Source: Owenia fusiformis | Lineage: Eukaryota; Annelida; Polychaeta; Sabellida; Oweniidae | Length of the DNA: 64,000 nucleotides | Assembly: GCA_903813345.2 (NCBI GenBank) | Contig: CAIIXF020000005.1 | Location: 33,545,375 to 33,609,374, forward strand | Reading direction: 5' to 3' | In this document: positions 12,000 through 26,100 of the stretch, piece after piece | How positions within the stretch are numbered: position 1 is the stretch's first letter | How the letters are laid out: each line of letters starts with the position of its first letter | Notes under the pieces: generated by a model | Databases searched by the model: none | Told to the model about the DNA's origin: nothing | The model's input: the letters and a program-made list of their open reading frames with translations, nothing else | Position numbers and translations under genes: made by a program

Positions 12000-12437
12000 A
12001 ATGTAAGAAGATGCAATGAATAAATATGTCATGAGTAAAAACACATATAAAACAGTTTTGTTTAATACTTTTGTCAAATTGGAAAAATGTCAAACTTCAC
12101 TGGAACCTGTTATTTTTGATTTTAATCATTGATTCATTTGAATCCCTGATACTTTATGAGTCAACTAATCAATGATTAAAATCAGAAGTGGTAAACATCC
12201 TAATAGTGAAGCATTTGTGTGGTATGCTCTACGATCCCGAGTGTGATTATGGGGAATGGGCAGTCAACAAAGGAAAGTTGATGCAAAACTGTCTTAAGCT
12301 ACTAACTTGCATAAACACTATCATAAAAGTAACTCATTAATAACAATAAAGTTGAAGAGGCAAGGGTCAGTGGTTTTTAAGAACATACACCTGAAAAAGC
12401 AAAAAAGGCTTAAAATAAACAATACTGTGATTTAATG

Positions 12438-13394
12438 AAGGACCCACGGTCCTGTGCTCACACAGTTTGGAACCTTCAGAGGAATTTATATCCTGACTTT
12501 CAAACAAAAATATTGACTTGGATTTGTAGTCTCGAACTTTGAGAAACTTAGATAGCATAGTTGTGTGACCTAGTTTGATGACCTTTGACCTTGAAAATTT
12601 TACTTATTCAGAGCTCAGTAAGGTCTTTTGTGATTAACCTGACCAAAATTTACATCCAAAAATCAATTTGAAAAATCAACTTTTTTTACCTTTCGAAGGT
12701 CACTGAAGGTCAAGTAAAGGTCAAATCCTAAAACTAATGTCAGATTTGAACTCCTGGCAACTTGTAGATGATTTTCAAAAAAAATTTGGTCAAATTGAAG
12801 GAAGTTGAAAAATAACTTATTTTTACTGTTTTTTGACGTATATCTCAAAAAGGGTAAAAATTTGATGCTGACATATATTGAGAAACATGTAGGGAATGCT
12901 TAAATCTATTAATGATGTAATTTATTGCAGGAAATAATCAAGTATAAGGCAAACTTTAAGAATCTTGTCAATCACAAAACCTGCCATTGACTTTATACAC
13001 GAGAAAGTTTCCTGAAAATGACTTAAGTCCTACTTTTTTTCAAATTTTATAGAGTAAACACCAAAAACTGTAATTCCAAGAGCTTTGAAATCTACAGAGG
13101 ACATAAGTTGCATATACACCAACTACTAAAAGTTATTTGAAAGTTCTACTTCAACAAAGTGTCTAGTATTTACAGAATATTTGACTTTTTGACGTCAAAA
13201 TCCGCAATTTCTCGGAAACTGGGCGAACTTGGGAAATAGCGATGATAGGTCAAATAGGCATTATGGATATGCATAAAATGAATGTGGATATGATTCAATC
13301 TGAATAGCAGTTTTAATTTGTGCGGCCAATGTTGACGGACGGACGGACGGACCAACGGACGCCTGGTCAATCCCATAGGCTCACTGTGTGAGCC
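12438..13394. mobile_element. Dispersed repeat, copy 1 (TIR GGCTCACACAG-like)
   Basis: About 957 bp. It starts GGACCCACGGTCCTGTGCTC followed by ACACAG, and ends GGCTCACTGTGTGAGCC. The whole segment recurs at 54441-55297 with high similarity, except that copy 2 lacks about 100 bp near the right end. That missing part includes the GGACGGACGGACGGAC microsatellite here (about 13334-13350). Internal TTTGACCTTGAAAATTT and AAGGTCACTGAAGGTCAA blocks are family hallmarks. The open frames in it are repeat sequence. Confidence 0.75.
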
Positions 13395-14051
13395 AAAAAT
13401 ACTGTCACAAATAAGTAATCCATGATGTTAGCTGTAAATGCCATCATTCAACAAATCAGCACTCTAACAATTGTTTCAAAACAAGATTCATGAACATTCA
13501 TGAACATTCATGAATTAACATAACATTACAGGCTCAACATATAAAAGTGGGAGGCAGAATTTGTTATAACAAACATGGTCAAATTGTAGGTGTTGCTGTT
13601 AAGTGTACCTGTACAAAGGAATAAAGCAACAGAATCATCAACAGCATTAGTATCATAGGACACATCTATAAATGGTTTATACTACTGCAAACCTATTTAC
13701 GCTGTGGAATAATTTCCCTATTATGTTCCCCAATTAGCCTTGACCAATTGAAACCCCTTATAAAGGTGTTTGAGAATGGACCAGAAAGTGAACTAAATCT
13801 CCCTTAAAATGCCCACATTAAACATCATGACCAATTACTTCAGGAAAACAGGTTTGATAGCAGTGATACATTCATTATGTGGGAATATTGGGTATAAGTG
13901 GGCAACTCCAATCCATATAGCATCAGTCCAAATTGATCCAGCCATTCTAACAAAGTGTGATTAATTAGCCAACGAAAACATGGTTACTGTTACACCGAAC
14001 GTCAACCTTAAGATGGGCATTTTGGCATAGCTCCATGCCAGTGCTACAAAC

Positions 14052-14136
14052 CTCTATTATGGCAAGCTATGTCTTTAACCGTTGGCACCTCCCCAGCCAC
14101 TGGTGAGGAGCCCATGACATGAGTAAATATCCGAAC
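14052..14136 (-). CDS. alpha-2/delta exon 12
   Basis: 85 nt, residues 378-405 plus one base. A TGACATTTTAG acceptor precedes [11 protein letters not shown], and the exon ends at KDIACHNRG with a GTTTGT donor. VRIFT continues the last VWA strand after KYNWPEKK of exon 11. IACHNRG matches the family's (W)MACxNKG motif. It enters in phase 0 and leaves in phase 1. The exon is too short to stand out as an open frame. It is the last exon I can place; the next should begin with the GY(Y/F) segment. Confidence 0.85.
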
Positions 14137-17100
14137 CTAAAATGTCAGATAACACTTTTAAGTATGAAGTGCTGCTAGATTAACATGTAAGGCTCTTGAA
14201 AACATTTATTTTATACACATACTTCTCATCAAGAACCCTTAGTAGGTCAAAGATGAGAGATATCCTAATAAAAGAAGGGCTGATCAGAGCCAGAGACATA
14301 GCTAGGGACCCTTCGGGTGAACTAAACTGAACATAAGAATAACAGAAACATGAAAAATGTCACTCCCTGGCTGCAATCACATATATGTAACCTTTTGTGA
14401 CAAATGTCACGACAGAACATTAAATATTAAGTGCTGGTCACCAAATATGTTGACTGTACATTGTTATTGAGTTATCAGATTAGCACCACTGATTGTTTGT
14501 TCAAGCATTTGCTGATCAGGAGCCTTTTAAACCTTGTACAATTTGAATGTAATTATTATTTCATGCAAGCATTATTTGAGTATTGCACTACTTTTTATAC
14601 AGGGTGTTCACTAAGTAATGACACTAGGTCTCCCATTTTGTCAAATTTTAAGGAATCTTGCTTAAATTTTCAACATGAAATTTGGTATGTGCACTCACAT
14701 GCAAAATAATATGTGCAAAATCTAGAAAGATTTGTTAAAACTGTAAAAATGGGAGACCTAGTGTCATTACTGAACACCCTATATCTCAGCATGTTATAAA
14801 GTATGTTTCCTTCCACCTATAAGTAAGTACATGTATAAAGCTACATTTATTTAGAACACAATATTCATTAAAGATAGCAGATAAGCCATATTTTTATGTT
14901 TGTGTGTTCTTTATCATATTTTATGTTATTGCAGAAACCATAACCATGTGGCGTGTCATGGCAAGCATGTGGTATGTCATGATACCTTTATTCTCGCAAG
15001 CAATCCATCTAATGCTCCAATGAGGATCTGGTTGACTTCCCAAGACATAGGAAAATACACGAATCTACAATATCTTACTGTGTTAAATCTCATGACTAAA
15101 CATATGACCTTGAATGTACCTGGTATATATTCATTATTATTACATACCTATGATGATGTATAGTAGGGGTCACACGGTTTGAGATTTCACGGTTCGGTTC
15201 GGTTATTGTATTTCACAGTTCGGTTCGGTTCTGATTGCGGTTCTCACGGGCCTCTTGAAATGAGCAAAAATATATGAAATTGATCCGAAAATCAGAAAAC
15301 ATACTAAGTATGTCACAGTGTTTTATTGTATTCAGTATTGTAAGTATCCAGTTTCACACAATGTTCGTTTGTTTGTTCAGTCTTTTTTCCCTCCCTCCCA
15401 AAATATCTGTGTGTTCACTGTGTTGATCTTCTTGTTTGATGTTCAAGTTTTTTCAACACATAAAATAACTTGTCAACTGTTGGCAAAATTAGCACAGTAC
15501 TTCACTAAACTGAATAAATGTTTTCTTTAGAAATATTACTTAAGTTCAACACTTTGTCAGGACTCAACATGGATCAAAGGCGAACGTAATACACAGAACG
15601 TGACTCGTTCGCAAATTCAATGCATTCGGCGTTCGGCTTTTTACAGTATACTGTTCTATCAACCAATAGGATTGCGCGAAATGTTTGGCGTAGGTCACTT
15701 CCGGGTCAATATGCCGGTGGAATTTATCAACATTTTCCTTTTGTTTTTGTTATCTGCCGTCTATATCAGAAGATCGTCGTAAATATCAGGTATGGTTCGC
15801 ATTATTGCATGATGATTAACGATTCCAGACGATGTTTAGTTATTTGGTATTACACGAAAGCTTGAAATGGAGTTTAATTCCGAGTTTACATTTTTATTTT
15901 TCTGAAGTGAAACTGAAAATGTCACGGTTCTTCAAGAACCGCGGTTTTCAAGATTGTGTGCGAGCTAACCGTCATGGAGGTATGAACCGCGGTAACCGCA
16001 AGCCACGGTTAACCGTGTGACCCCTAATGTATAGTGTAAACTGTTCACAAGACAGCGGGCCAATATAACTTTTGAAAAGCCCGCGCCCGCTAACTTTCTG
16101 ATTGGTCAAGCGATGGGACTACGTCATACATTAGGCCTAGGTCAAATTGACTCGTACATTCGTAAGATACAAACATGGGAATAAATCATCATTTCCGAAC
16201 CATTGCTAGTCAATTAGATAAGAAAACGGTACTCTCTGACCACACTAGATCATCATAGGTATGTTATAAATCGTTTATGTCACTATAGTTGCACATATGC
16301 CCTCGGTTCTCAGTGATCAATGTCCCTCCCAAGGTGGGGCATATATGCAACGATAGTGACATAACCTCTAAATAAAACTGTTCGCATTCATATAATCTTG
16401 AGCTCAGATGTCTGGCCTTATGAATATTTCATACAATTTAGCAAAAAACATAATACAATGAAATCTAGAGAATGCAATGCTAGTACTTGTTCGTAATAAC
16501 AAATCCCTTGAAAATGGATATTAATTTACCTTCTTCTCTGGCCAGTTATATTTCTTGAATACATCCTCCGGTTCTTCAGTACCTCCATCTGTGAAGAGCA
16601 TGATGATGCGATTACAATGTGCTCCCTCGCCAAGGTCATCAAAGAATGTAGCATTAAACTGAAATATAAACAGAATTACTCAAGGGACATGTTAGGAGCA
16701 ATTGAAACATTTTTAAATCTTCAGCTGATGAGAGAATTTAATAAATATCTATCCATGGATTTAAATCCTATGGAGGGGTATATTTAAAATAAACACTATT
16801 TTTATAACAAATATTAAAAATACTCAAAAATACACTTAACCTTTTTTTTAGATTAAGCATTACATATAAATCATAAATTATAGTGTGAGCTTTATACTGA
16901 CATATGATTAAACAAAATAAGTTTGAAAAATCAAATTCCCATCTCTCAGATGTCATTGCAGCAGTTGCTAAAATTTTATAGCCTTTATTTACTGCACGTG
17001 AAATGTTTTCTAATTTGAACAATTTATATGTGTTGCAATCACTGCCCATATGCACCACCCAACATGACATCATACATTGTTTATCAAAATGAATTATAGA

Positions 17101-20100
17101 TGCTTAAGTTCTTGAGACATTGCAAGTTCAACAAGATCATGCCACATCAAATTCTTAGAACCTTATCAGGGCCCCGTTTTAGCCCAAGGACTTAACAATG
17201 AACAATATAAAAACCCTGGATACTTTTTACTTTTTTTCAAATGAGTCATAATATGTACGTCCCCACGACATCCTTGGTATACTTTATGACCAATCTAAAA
17301 CTAGACAACAGCAACGACAAAGCGTAGCAAATCCCATCGAACAGCCATGGCTGGCATTCTAACAAACAAAGCATATACCAAAAATGGTAGCCATTTTTCA
17401 AGATGGCCACCTTCTACCAAATGTGTCATTGGACAGTGTGTCATGCTTATAATATTCAAATACCAAATATGAATAAAATCGCTCCACTACTTTTCGAGTT
17501 ACAGCAAAAATCGTAAAATAACGAGTAAAGGCCGCCATTTTTCAAGATGGCTGCCATGTGCTTCTTTAATATCTACATTTCTAGCTTTATTAATGTACTA
17601 TTTAATCTTTTTACATTTAAAACATATTGCTATTACAGTTTTACATATTGCACCTAAATAACTGTAAAATCGGCACTTAAATGGCCGCCATTTTTAAATG
17701 AGCGGCCATTTTGAAATTCAGCTTTCGAGCAGAACTTCTACCCCCATAGGGTATATGTGTACAAAATATGAACAAAATCAAGCCAACGGTATTTGAGTTA
17801 TTGCCTGGACGGATGGACAGTAGGAGGCGTTCCCTATATCTCTCCGAACTTCGTTCGATGGGATAATTAATGATCATTCAAAGAATCTGGAAGGTTTCTA
17901 ATTTTTTATCTATTTTTGACAAAGTAAAATTGTTAAAAATGAATTCAGAAGTGTAATGGCTCAAAAAATACTAGAAGACCTAAAATATTTTGTATTGTGT
18001 GCCTATTCACTTTGCAATTCAAACTTCCTCTTGAAAAAATAAATCTTCCAGCAGAAATCGCCTGCTCCCCTCTGTTCATTTTGTCCTAACGATTTCAATA
18101 CAATACCTTTATAAACTCCTCAAAAGCGAATGTGAAGCCATTGGCAAAGCTGGCCATCCCAAAGGATTGTATACTGTCCACAGCATCAAAGAATTTCTAA
18201 AAATACACAAAAGTAAATTATGACAGCAAAATATAAAGAGTGTATTTAATGGGAGGTTTTTGACACAGGGTATATCTGAGGGAAATACAATATACCTATG
18301 CGAGGGACCGAGGGTTGACATATTTAGGGCCATGGTTATACACGTACTGTACTGATGAGCGAAAAAAGCCACCAAACAAAATTCCCAGGAATTGCTAATG
18401 AGTGGGTGATATATATCTCCCGCTCACCTCAGGATTTATGCTCTTGGATCTTCTTATTTTCCTTTTAAAACTTTTTGTTTTTGATGCAGTGCTGATTGTT
18501 TAACGGAAATTATGGTCAACATTGAGTTACATACTATTACTACCACCTTGCCGGGCCAGTTCTAGGGGTTTAAGTGCTAGTTTACAAGGCATTCATTTTA
18601 CTATATCGACCTGAGCAATATGTGACGTCATAGTGGTTGTCCATATTGCCTGTTCAAGAACGCAATTCTCGACCTGCAATTTTACCCGGGAAATTAGATA
18701 TCATTCAGTGCGTAAGATTTTCTTGCTGTTTCAGACCTGGCCATAAAGGGTGGTAATAATACTAATAAAGTTATTGTTATTGCACTAATAACTGTTATAT
18801 ATATTTTATTGACTCAATAATCATGTCATATAAAATATAATTAACACATTCGTCACTATGGTGTATAAAAATTACCATACCTATTTATGGGGACTAAGTT
18901 AGCTTCATGAAATAAACTACGTGCATTTAGACACGGCTGCCAAATTGGAATTTCCAGTATGAGTAAAAAAAAATATATAAACAGTTTTATTCCCATGAAT
19001 CAACCACTAAACCTTTCAATAATTAAATAAACTATACTTGTAGAACTATAATGGTTGACGACATTTTGATTTAGAGGTGCATTAACCAACAAGTACTTAT
19101 TGGTATCGAAGATTATGTAAGCACAAGTGCCAACAAGAAAACCCCAGAAATGGTTACAAAACACAGCAAGAAAAAGAAAACATCTAAGAGTACACCAAAA
19201 GACACAAAGATATTAAAATTATATAATAGCTTAATGGGTACTTGACTGACTCACATGGGAAAACAAAGGTGTAAGTCACATTAAGCAAGAAAAATCAAGA
19301 ACCTAAAATATGAGCTAGCTGTAAAATGTCACCTAAATTGAGGTGATTTTTTTTTACTAATGGCCATCAAAAAGGTCAGGTGGTCATGTATGTTTATTTT
19401 ATTGACAAAAGGTGATACATCGCCTATGAACAAGCTAAAAATAAAGTTCTACTTAAACTTACATAAACTAACTTTTAATTAATGCACTCTTTAAATTAAA
19501 AAACTTCAAATGAATCATACAAGAATGGCCTTAATTTTTCAAAATATCATGAAACAGTTTAAGAGCAAAAATGTCTATAAATGGATACCATTTTTAAAAT
19601 GGCTATGTCATAGGCAAGTTGTCAAAAAATTTTGTTATGCTTCGAAGTATTCACATATAGAATATCAACAAAATTGCTCTTCTACTTTTCCAATTACAAT
19701 TGTGTAAATTACTGGTATTAATCCCCATAAAATGGAAATGAGTATTACCTCATTCAGACAATAGCTTTTTTCATGTGTCTGAATATTGCTGATAAAATAA
19801 ACAGACAGACAGATGAGTGGAAAATTTCACAGTCAACCAAAAACAGGCTACCAGAAAAAATTACCCAGCAAACTAACAGTGTGATAATTGAAAGCCTGTG
19901 ATATAACACATTCATCAAAGCAAGTTATGTTTCCATTTTTAAACCACATGTGATCATCAACAAGATATAATACTTCTTGTCTTGCACATTCTATCCATTT
20001 TTGTGATTTTGAAGGTCAGCCACAATACTGAACAAACATTGCTGGATGCCCTGGAGTCTGATTGTATATGTAATGCACAAGGCTTGTACTTTCAAGTGAA

Positions 20101-23100
20101 AAATGAATAACAAAATAAGGTTGTTCTTAACCATGATTTAATGAGAATGACTATTGCACTTCAGCCAATCAACGTAGTCGAACAATTTGTTTAAATAAGG
20201 GTATCCCTTGAACAAAGGACAGAATTACGCTAAGAGACACTGTAGAAAGATTCATAAAGAGCTGCACCTGTCAAAACATATCATGCCTGAGCTTCGTAAC
20301 ATCAATGAATATTGGCAGTTTGGAAGCCCATATCAGAAAACAACCAGAATACCATCAGAATACCAACAGTATACTGATGATGAGGATGCCTACTCATTAG
20401 GTAAATGCAGTTTTACTTAATGAACTTTAAATAGTCTATATAGAGTACATAAATGTATATATGGCAAATGTTGAAAGCAATATTTTCAAAAAAGCATTAA
20501 AACAATGTTTCTCTGGCAATCATTAAACTTTAAGGTAGTAGGAGTAATAAATATCTAGTTTGTTGGGAAATCCAACTTTGTTTTAATTGCATTCTCAGTT
20601 ACTATTTTTTGATCAGTTTGCCAGATGAGTAAAAAGCAGTAGGTATAAAATCTGCTTGCTTAAGTTTCCTGGCAATTTCAGGTTTCAATTTCAGAGATCT
20701 TTTGGGCATCAATTTTGTGGTTTTTCCCTTATAAAAAAAAACAACCATTTTTTCCGAAATTCAATGGTTTCATTGCATATCATGTAACCATCATTTCAAC
20801 CTTGAAGATCAAAGGAAAAATCATTATATCAACCATTCAAAACCATTGCGCAACCATTACTTCACCCAATCTTGCAGTGGTTACGCAACCATTTTTGAGA
20901 AACCATTGCAAAACCATTACAACCATTACCCATTGAAATTAACAGTTACAATTGATTGCAACCATTGATGGAGAACTGCAACTATTGCAACCATTAATCC
21001 TCAAAATGAATGCTCATGGGCAGACCTGTAGCCAGCTTTTGCACTTTTGACAAATTTACAAGGGGATTCATATTTTATAACTATGGCCAAAAATTGGCCA
21101 AAATCGCTTGAAAAGTCCTCAATATGGTGAAAAACTGCTTGAATTTGAAATAATTTTTGGCTATGGCTATGTTGATATTATTAGTATGTTTTTGTTTTTT
21201 TAAGTAAGCATGTCTGTAGTCTGCAGTCTATCACACTCTTCTCTCATTAAAGAATTTTTTTTGGACTTTGTGTGTCTCGGATCTTGTTCTCAATGACAAG
21301 TCTGACGTCACTTCCAGAACAACAAAAAACATACACTTATTTGTATAAATCATTTAATCTAATCCCTAGGATTTTAAACACTTATTTCTATGACTATTGC
21401 AATCACTTATCAGGTATCGTTTTTAAGGAGAATGAAAAATGCAGAAATCTTGTAAGAAAATAAGGGTTCTTTTTTGTTTCAATTCAATATTGTTTAATTT
21501 TGCTGGCTTATTTTCATTAAGAAAATTGTAGAAATACAAATTAAGATTTCACATTATTGAATTCAGATAAGGTACAAAGACAGAGCAGCAACAGTTGCAC
21601 AGACAGAGCGGCAACGGTTGAAATGCTAATTATAACCATTGAAAAGCTAATTATAACCATTGAAATGCTAATTATAACCCTTGAACAGCCAATTAGATAA
21701 AGTTCTGTTTTGAAAGTTTAACAAAATCATTACAAATTAATTCTTTTTTAAGAATTATTTTTGTCTGAATAATTTATTTTGAATTCCCCCTACCATAATA
21801 ATGACACAATCATAGTAAATTAGATGAGATTCACATTAAGATTTTTGAAGCCAGCTATGGTCTTGATGAATTCTCTTTTTTCTAGCGATAGTTAACTTAA
21901 GTTCATAATACAATTTTGAGACATATCCAACTTCAAGTTCATGCTCATAGGCATAAAACCATGTCTAGTAAAAGGAAATATCATCTATTCAAGTTTTTAA
22001 GATATTTCCCTTTCAGTCATTATGATTAAAGTTTAATCCAATAGTAATTAATATTTTTTGATTTGTAAATGATATTGAAGAAAAGACAATCAATCCGGCT
22101 CTTGCCTAATCCAAAGCATAAATACAAGGATGTTGATGTTTCAAAATCATGTTTTGGAAACATTTTCAGTTTAATCTACTTAATTGTTATAATAAGACTT
22201 CTTTGATATTGAAGAAGCAGTTATTTTGGCACTAGCTTAATCCAAATCATAAATAAGAGGCAGGAAATACAGTGTTTGATGTTTCATAATATGTATGTAT
22301 GTACTTTTAGTCAGAAACATTTTTTTGTTGAGACAGGAGAAAAACAGAAAATTTCCACAGAACGTTTTGTTGTATTGTTCACTAAAACTGAATGAATCAA
22401 GAAGGAATTTCCAAATAAACTACAAGAATGACCAGGGCCAAAAATGAATACACTTGATTCTCTTCAATAAAATAGAAATACTATCTCTACGAACATGAAC
22501 TTGAAGTAATATTCAGTACCAAAAATGAATAAACCTTATTCTTTATAGAAATAATATGCCTATGAGAATGAACTTGAAGTCATATCCAGTGCCAAAAATG
22601 AATAAACCTTATTCTCTTCAATTGATAAGGAATAATATGCCCATAAACATGAACTACTGTATTTTGAAACATAATAATGCATTCAATTTACTTGTATGTT
22701 CTTCATGTTTCAAATTGTCTCATTCTTAAACTAAATAATCTCCACAATATGGTTGAAAATAGTTGCAACCATTTGGTAAAATGCAACTTAAACAATCAAT
22801 GGTTTGTAATGGTTGCAAATGATTCCATAATTTCAATGATATGCAACCAAAGTTTTCAACCAAATTTTAATGGTTGCAATGTACATGTAATGGTTGGAAA
22901 CCATTTCAATTGGTTGCAGCAATGGTTATGCAATGATTTGTAATGGTTGCGCAATGGATTTTAACGGTTGAAATTCGAAAAAAATGGTTGTTTTTTTCCT
23001 AAGGGTATGTTCTCAGACTGATTACAAATTTTCAGGTAAAATTCTATAATGAATCAAAGTATGCAAAGTATAACAAGAACTCAAAAGTGTACAACACGTT

Positions 23101-26100
23101 CCTACCTATGGGCAATCCTTTATAATTTTTTCATCCTGAATGCCAAACACTTATCAGTTGAAGAAAACTTTTTAGAAAAAAATTCAAAATGGCCTCCTTA
23201 CCCTTTACCAAAAATCCAAAAAGGCAGTCAGTTTGAGATTTTCATATTCATAGAATCTTTCCTGAAAATTTGAAATCGATCCATCAAACAGTTGGCCTTG
23301 AAATGTGTAGACAAGACTTTACAGATGAGATTTTAGGACAGATAATCCAAAAATATCTCTAAATTATTCAGTTCTAGATTTTCATTTAAAGAATCATCCC
23401 TGAAAATTTGAAATTGATCTGTAAAGCAATTTACTTCAAAATCTGATAAGTTTACGCCATTTTGGATTTTCCATCTTAGAACCTATTATGTAATTCATAT
23501 TAGCCTCCTCAGGGAGGTTCATAGCCTTGCCCAAGTCGATATTTTTTACTTATGTGATCTTGAATTATTACCGCCTTGTACAATCCAATGCATCATCGCT
23601 GATATTATGCTAAGTTATTTAGCGGTTTCGAGATTCCCATAATACCTACGCTGTCTGGAGTATCGGGAAACCTTATTGATTGACAAGATCGCATGGACAC
23701 GACATGTGACTTCAGGCTGATTGACCAATCAAAACATTATCAGGTTGACCTGCTTAAACAAAGCAAACTACATTGCCTTGCCTGGGACTAGCTCTTTGTG
23801 CATTTTGTTCATCGCGAATTCAGTTTTGAACCAACATCGAATTGCATGATTTAATTTATATTAATGACTGCTAACATTCCAATGTACATTTAATTACATA
23901 ATATATAGTAACTCTAAAGAAACACTCGATCAGATCATTGAATTTCAAGTCCTAGTCGATCTGATTCAGTGATTGAATCTCAGCCTAGTGTTCGATCAAT
24001 TGAATTCAGCGATCGTTTCAATGTTTCTTGTTGAAATCTTCTCACCTCCGGGTATCCGACCAATGCTCCGCTATCCACTTAACTCTGATATTTATCTGAT
24101 AAAATATTTGTATTTTCATGATGAATTCGTGCAAGATTTGTTCGTGGAAAGTCCCGGTGAAAAGTGTATTTGTTTTTTACCATGCATAATAATGAGCTAA
24201 CGCGTCAGGGCTGTCGTTGATTGGTCAAATTTTACCGTCATAAACATTGGATCGGTAAAGCACATGGCTTTCTCTTGGGTACAAGGCGGTCATAATAGAA
24301 ATCAAGATAAGTAAAAGAGACTGACTTGGGCAAGGCTAGGAGGTTCATTGAAATTAAATTTAAATGTATTAGTTTTGGGTATGTTGGCTAAATTTTATGT
24401 AGCTCTGAAATCTTGCCTGTCAAATCTATTTTGTATCAGTTTCAAGAATAATTGATAAATTGATGAATGCTGTAGAGACAATATATTTCCCCCTGCCATT
24501 AATTGTAAATGCCAAACACTAACTGCTGAAGACTAACCCACAACAAAAAGGTTGAAGACTATAACAATATGCTACTTTTGGTAGTGACATAGTAAAAATG
24601 CATATACCAGTGTCTATTAATACTGTCTTGATTTTAGGCTATCAAGACATGCAAAACAGGCAGTCGGTGACTCAAAAGGATGAGGAAATCAAATATCTAA
24701 AGAGTCGTCTGAACAATAACAACAGGAATAATGATGATAGATTTGATATATTAGAGGTATCATTTATTCACTCCACAGAGTAGCAAATCCCACCAAATAA
24801 AACATATTTTTCTTATTATTGGCCATCTTGAAAATTCCTTCTTGAGCAGAGCTTGTTTGTCCCTAGGCATCAACATATAAAATGTAAACCATATCCATCA
24901 ATTAGCATTTGAGTTATCAAAGATTACATTCCTTTTACGAAAAATGTCAGTCATTTTGAAATTCAGCTGCAATTTTGAAAATCTTTCTCGAACAGAGCTA
25001 CTGTGTCCCTCAGCATCAGCATATAAAATTCAAAAAAAAATTCATTCACTGCTATTTGAGTTATCAAAGATTACATTTTTTTAGGAAAAATGGCCCCCAT
25101 TTTGATATTTAGCAGCCATTTTGAAAATTTCTTCTTCAGGGTAGCTTCTTTGTCCCTAGGCATCAGCATATAAAATTTAAACCAAATCCTTCAACTAGTA
25201 TTTGAGTTATCAAAGATTACATTTTTTTAACAAAAAATGGCCCTTCCTGGTACCCCTTCCTTAATCCCAAGAATTTTCTCTTTGAGGAATTTCCCATAGT
25301 AATCCAATGATGGGGACATTGGTAAATGTCTGCCTAGGGGGGGGGGGGGCATACTTTTGGGACACCCTGTACATTTCCACTGAAGATATTCCTAGAATAA
25401 TATCATAAAAGTATACAAAAGGCACTTTGGAAATATCAAGTATAATTCTGAAATAAATTATTAAAGCACTTAAGAAGTATGGTGTTATCATTACCTTTTT
25501 GTCCAATGCTTTCCACAAAGTAGCTTTGGAGTTTTTTAGTGAATTTCATTTCATTTTTAGGAGAAGATGAATAAAATCTTTGCAAAAAATATAGAAATGG
25601 AGGGAGAAGTGAACACAATCAAACAAGAGAATGCTGATTTGGAAACAGAACTAAAAAACACGAACGCAAAGGTATTAGACTTAACAAATGAACTCAAATC
25701 AACTGAAACAGAGTACCGTAATTTTAAAACAAAATTCAAAGCAAACGAAGAAGAAATCTCAGACATGAAAATCAAGCTTGAAACAGTAAGAGAGGATCAT
25801 GCAAAATCACAAGCTGAAATGACAGAGAAACTTCAGACATTAGAAGCACAGAAAACAGGACTTGAGGTAAATTAATCCAAAAATGTATATTAAAACAAAA
25901 TAATAAACTACTCATCTATCGATAATGTATAATACCAATATCATACTATACTGTTGATTTTATACTGGTACCCGATTTTTGTAACATTTTTACATTGTAC
26001 ATCCTTAGATTAATTGTTAATACCATTTTTATATACCTACATGTAACATAATATAAGTGTTTTCTTTTATATGTAGTCTAGTTGTCATTTTAATGATTTC

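Noticed and set aside
15178-15245. CGGTT repeats as a telomere-like or promoter element
   Set aside because: They are subterminal repeats of the hAT-type element whose borders and target duplication are visible.
16768-17073. 101-codon minus-strand open frame between exons 11 and 10
   Set aside because: Exons 10 and 11 join directly in phase 0 and the frame has no family similarity.
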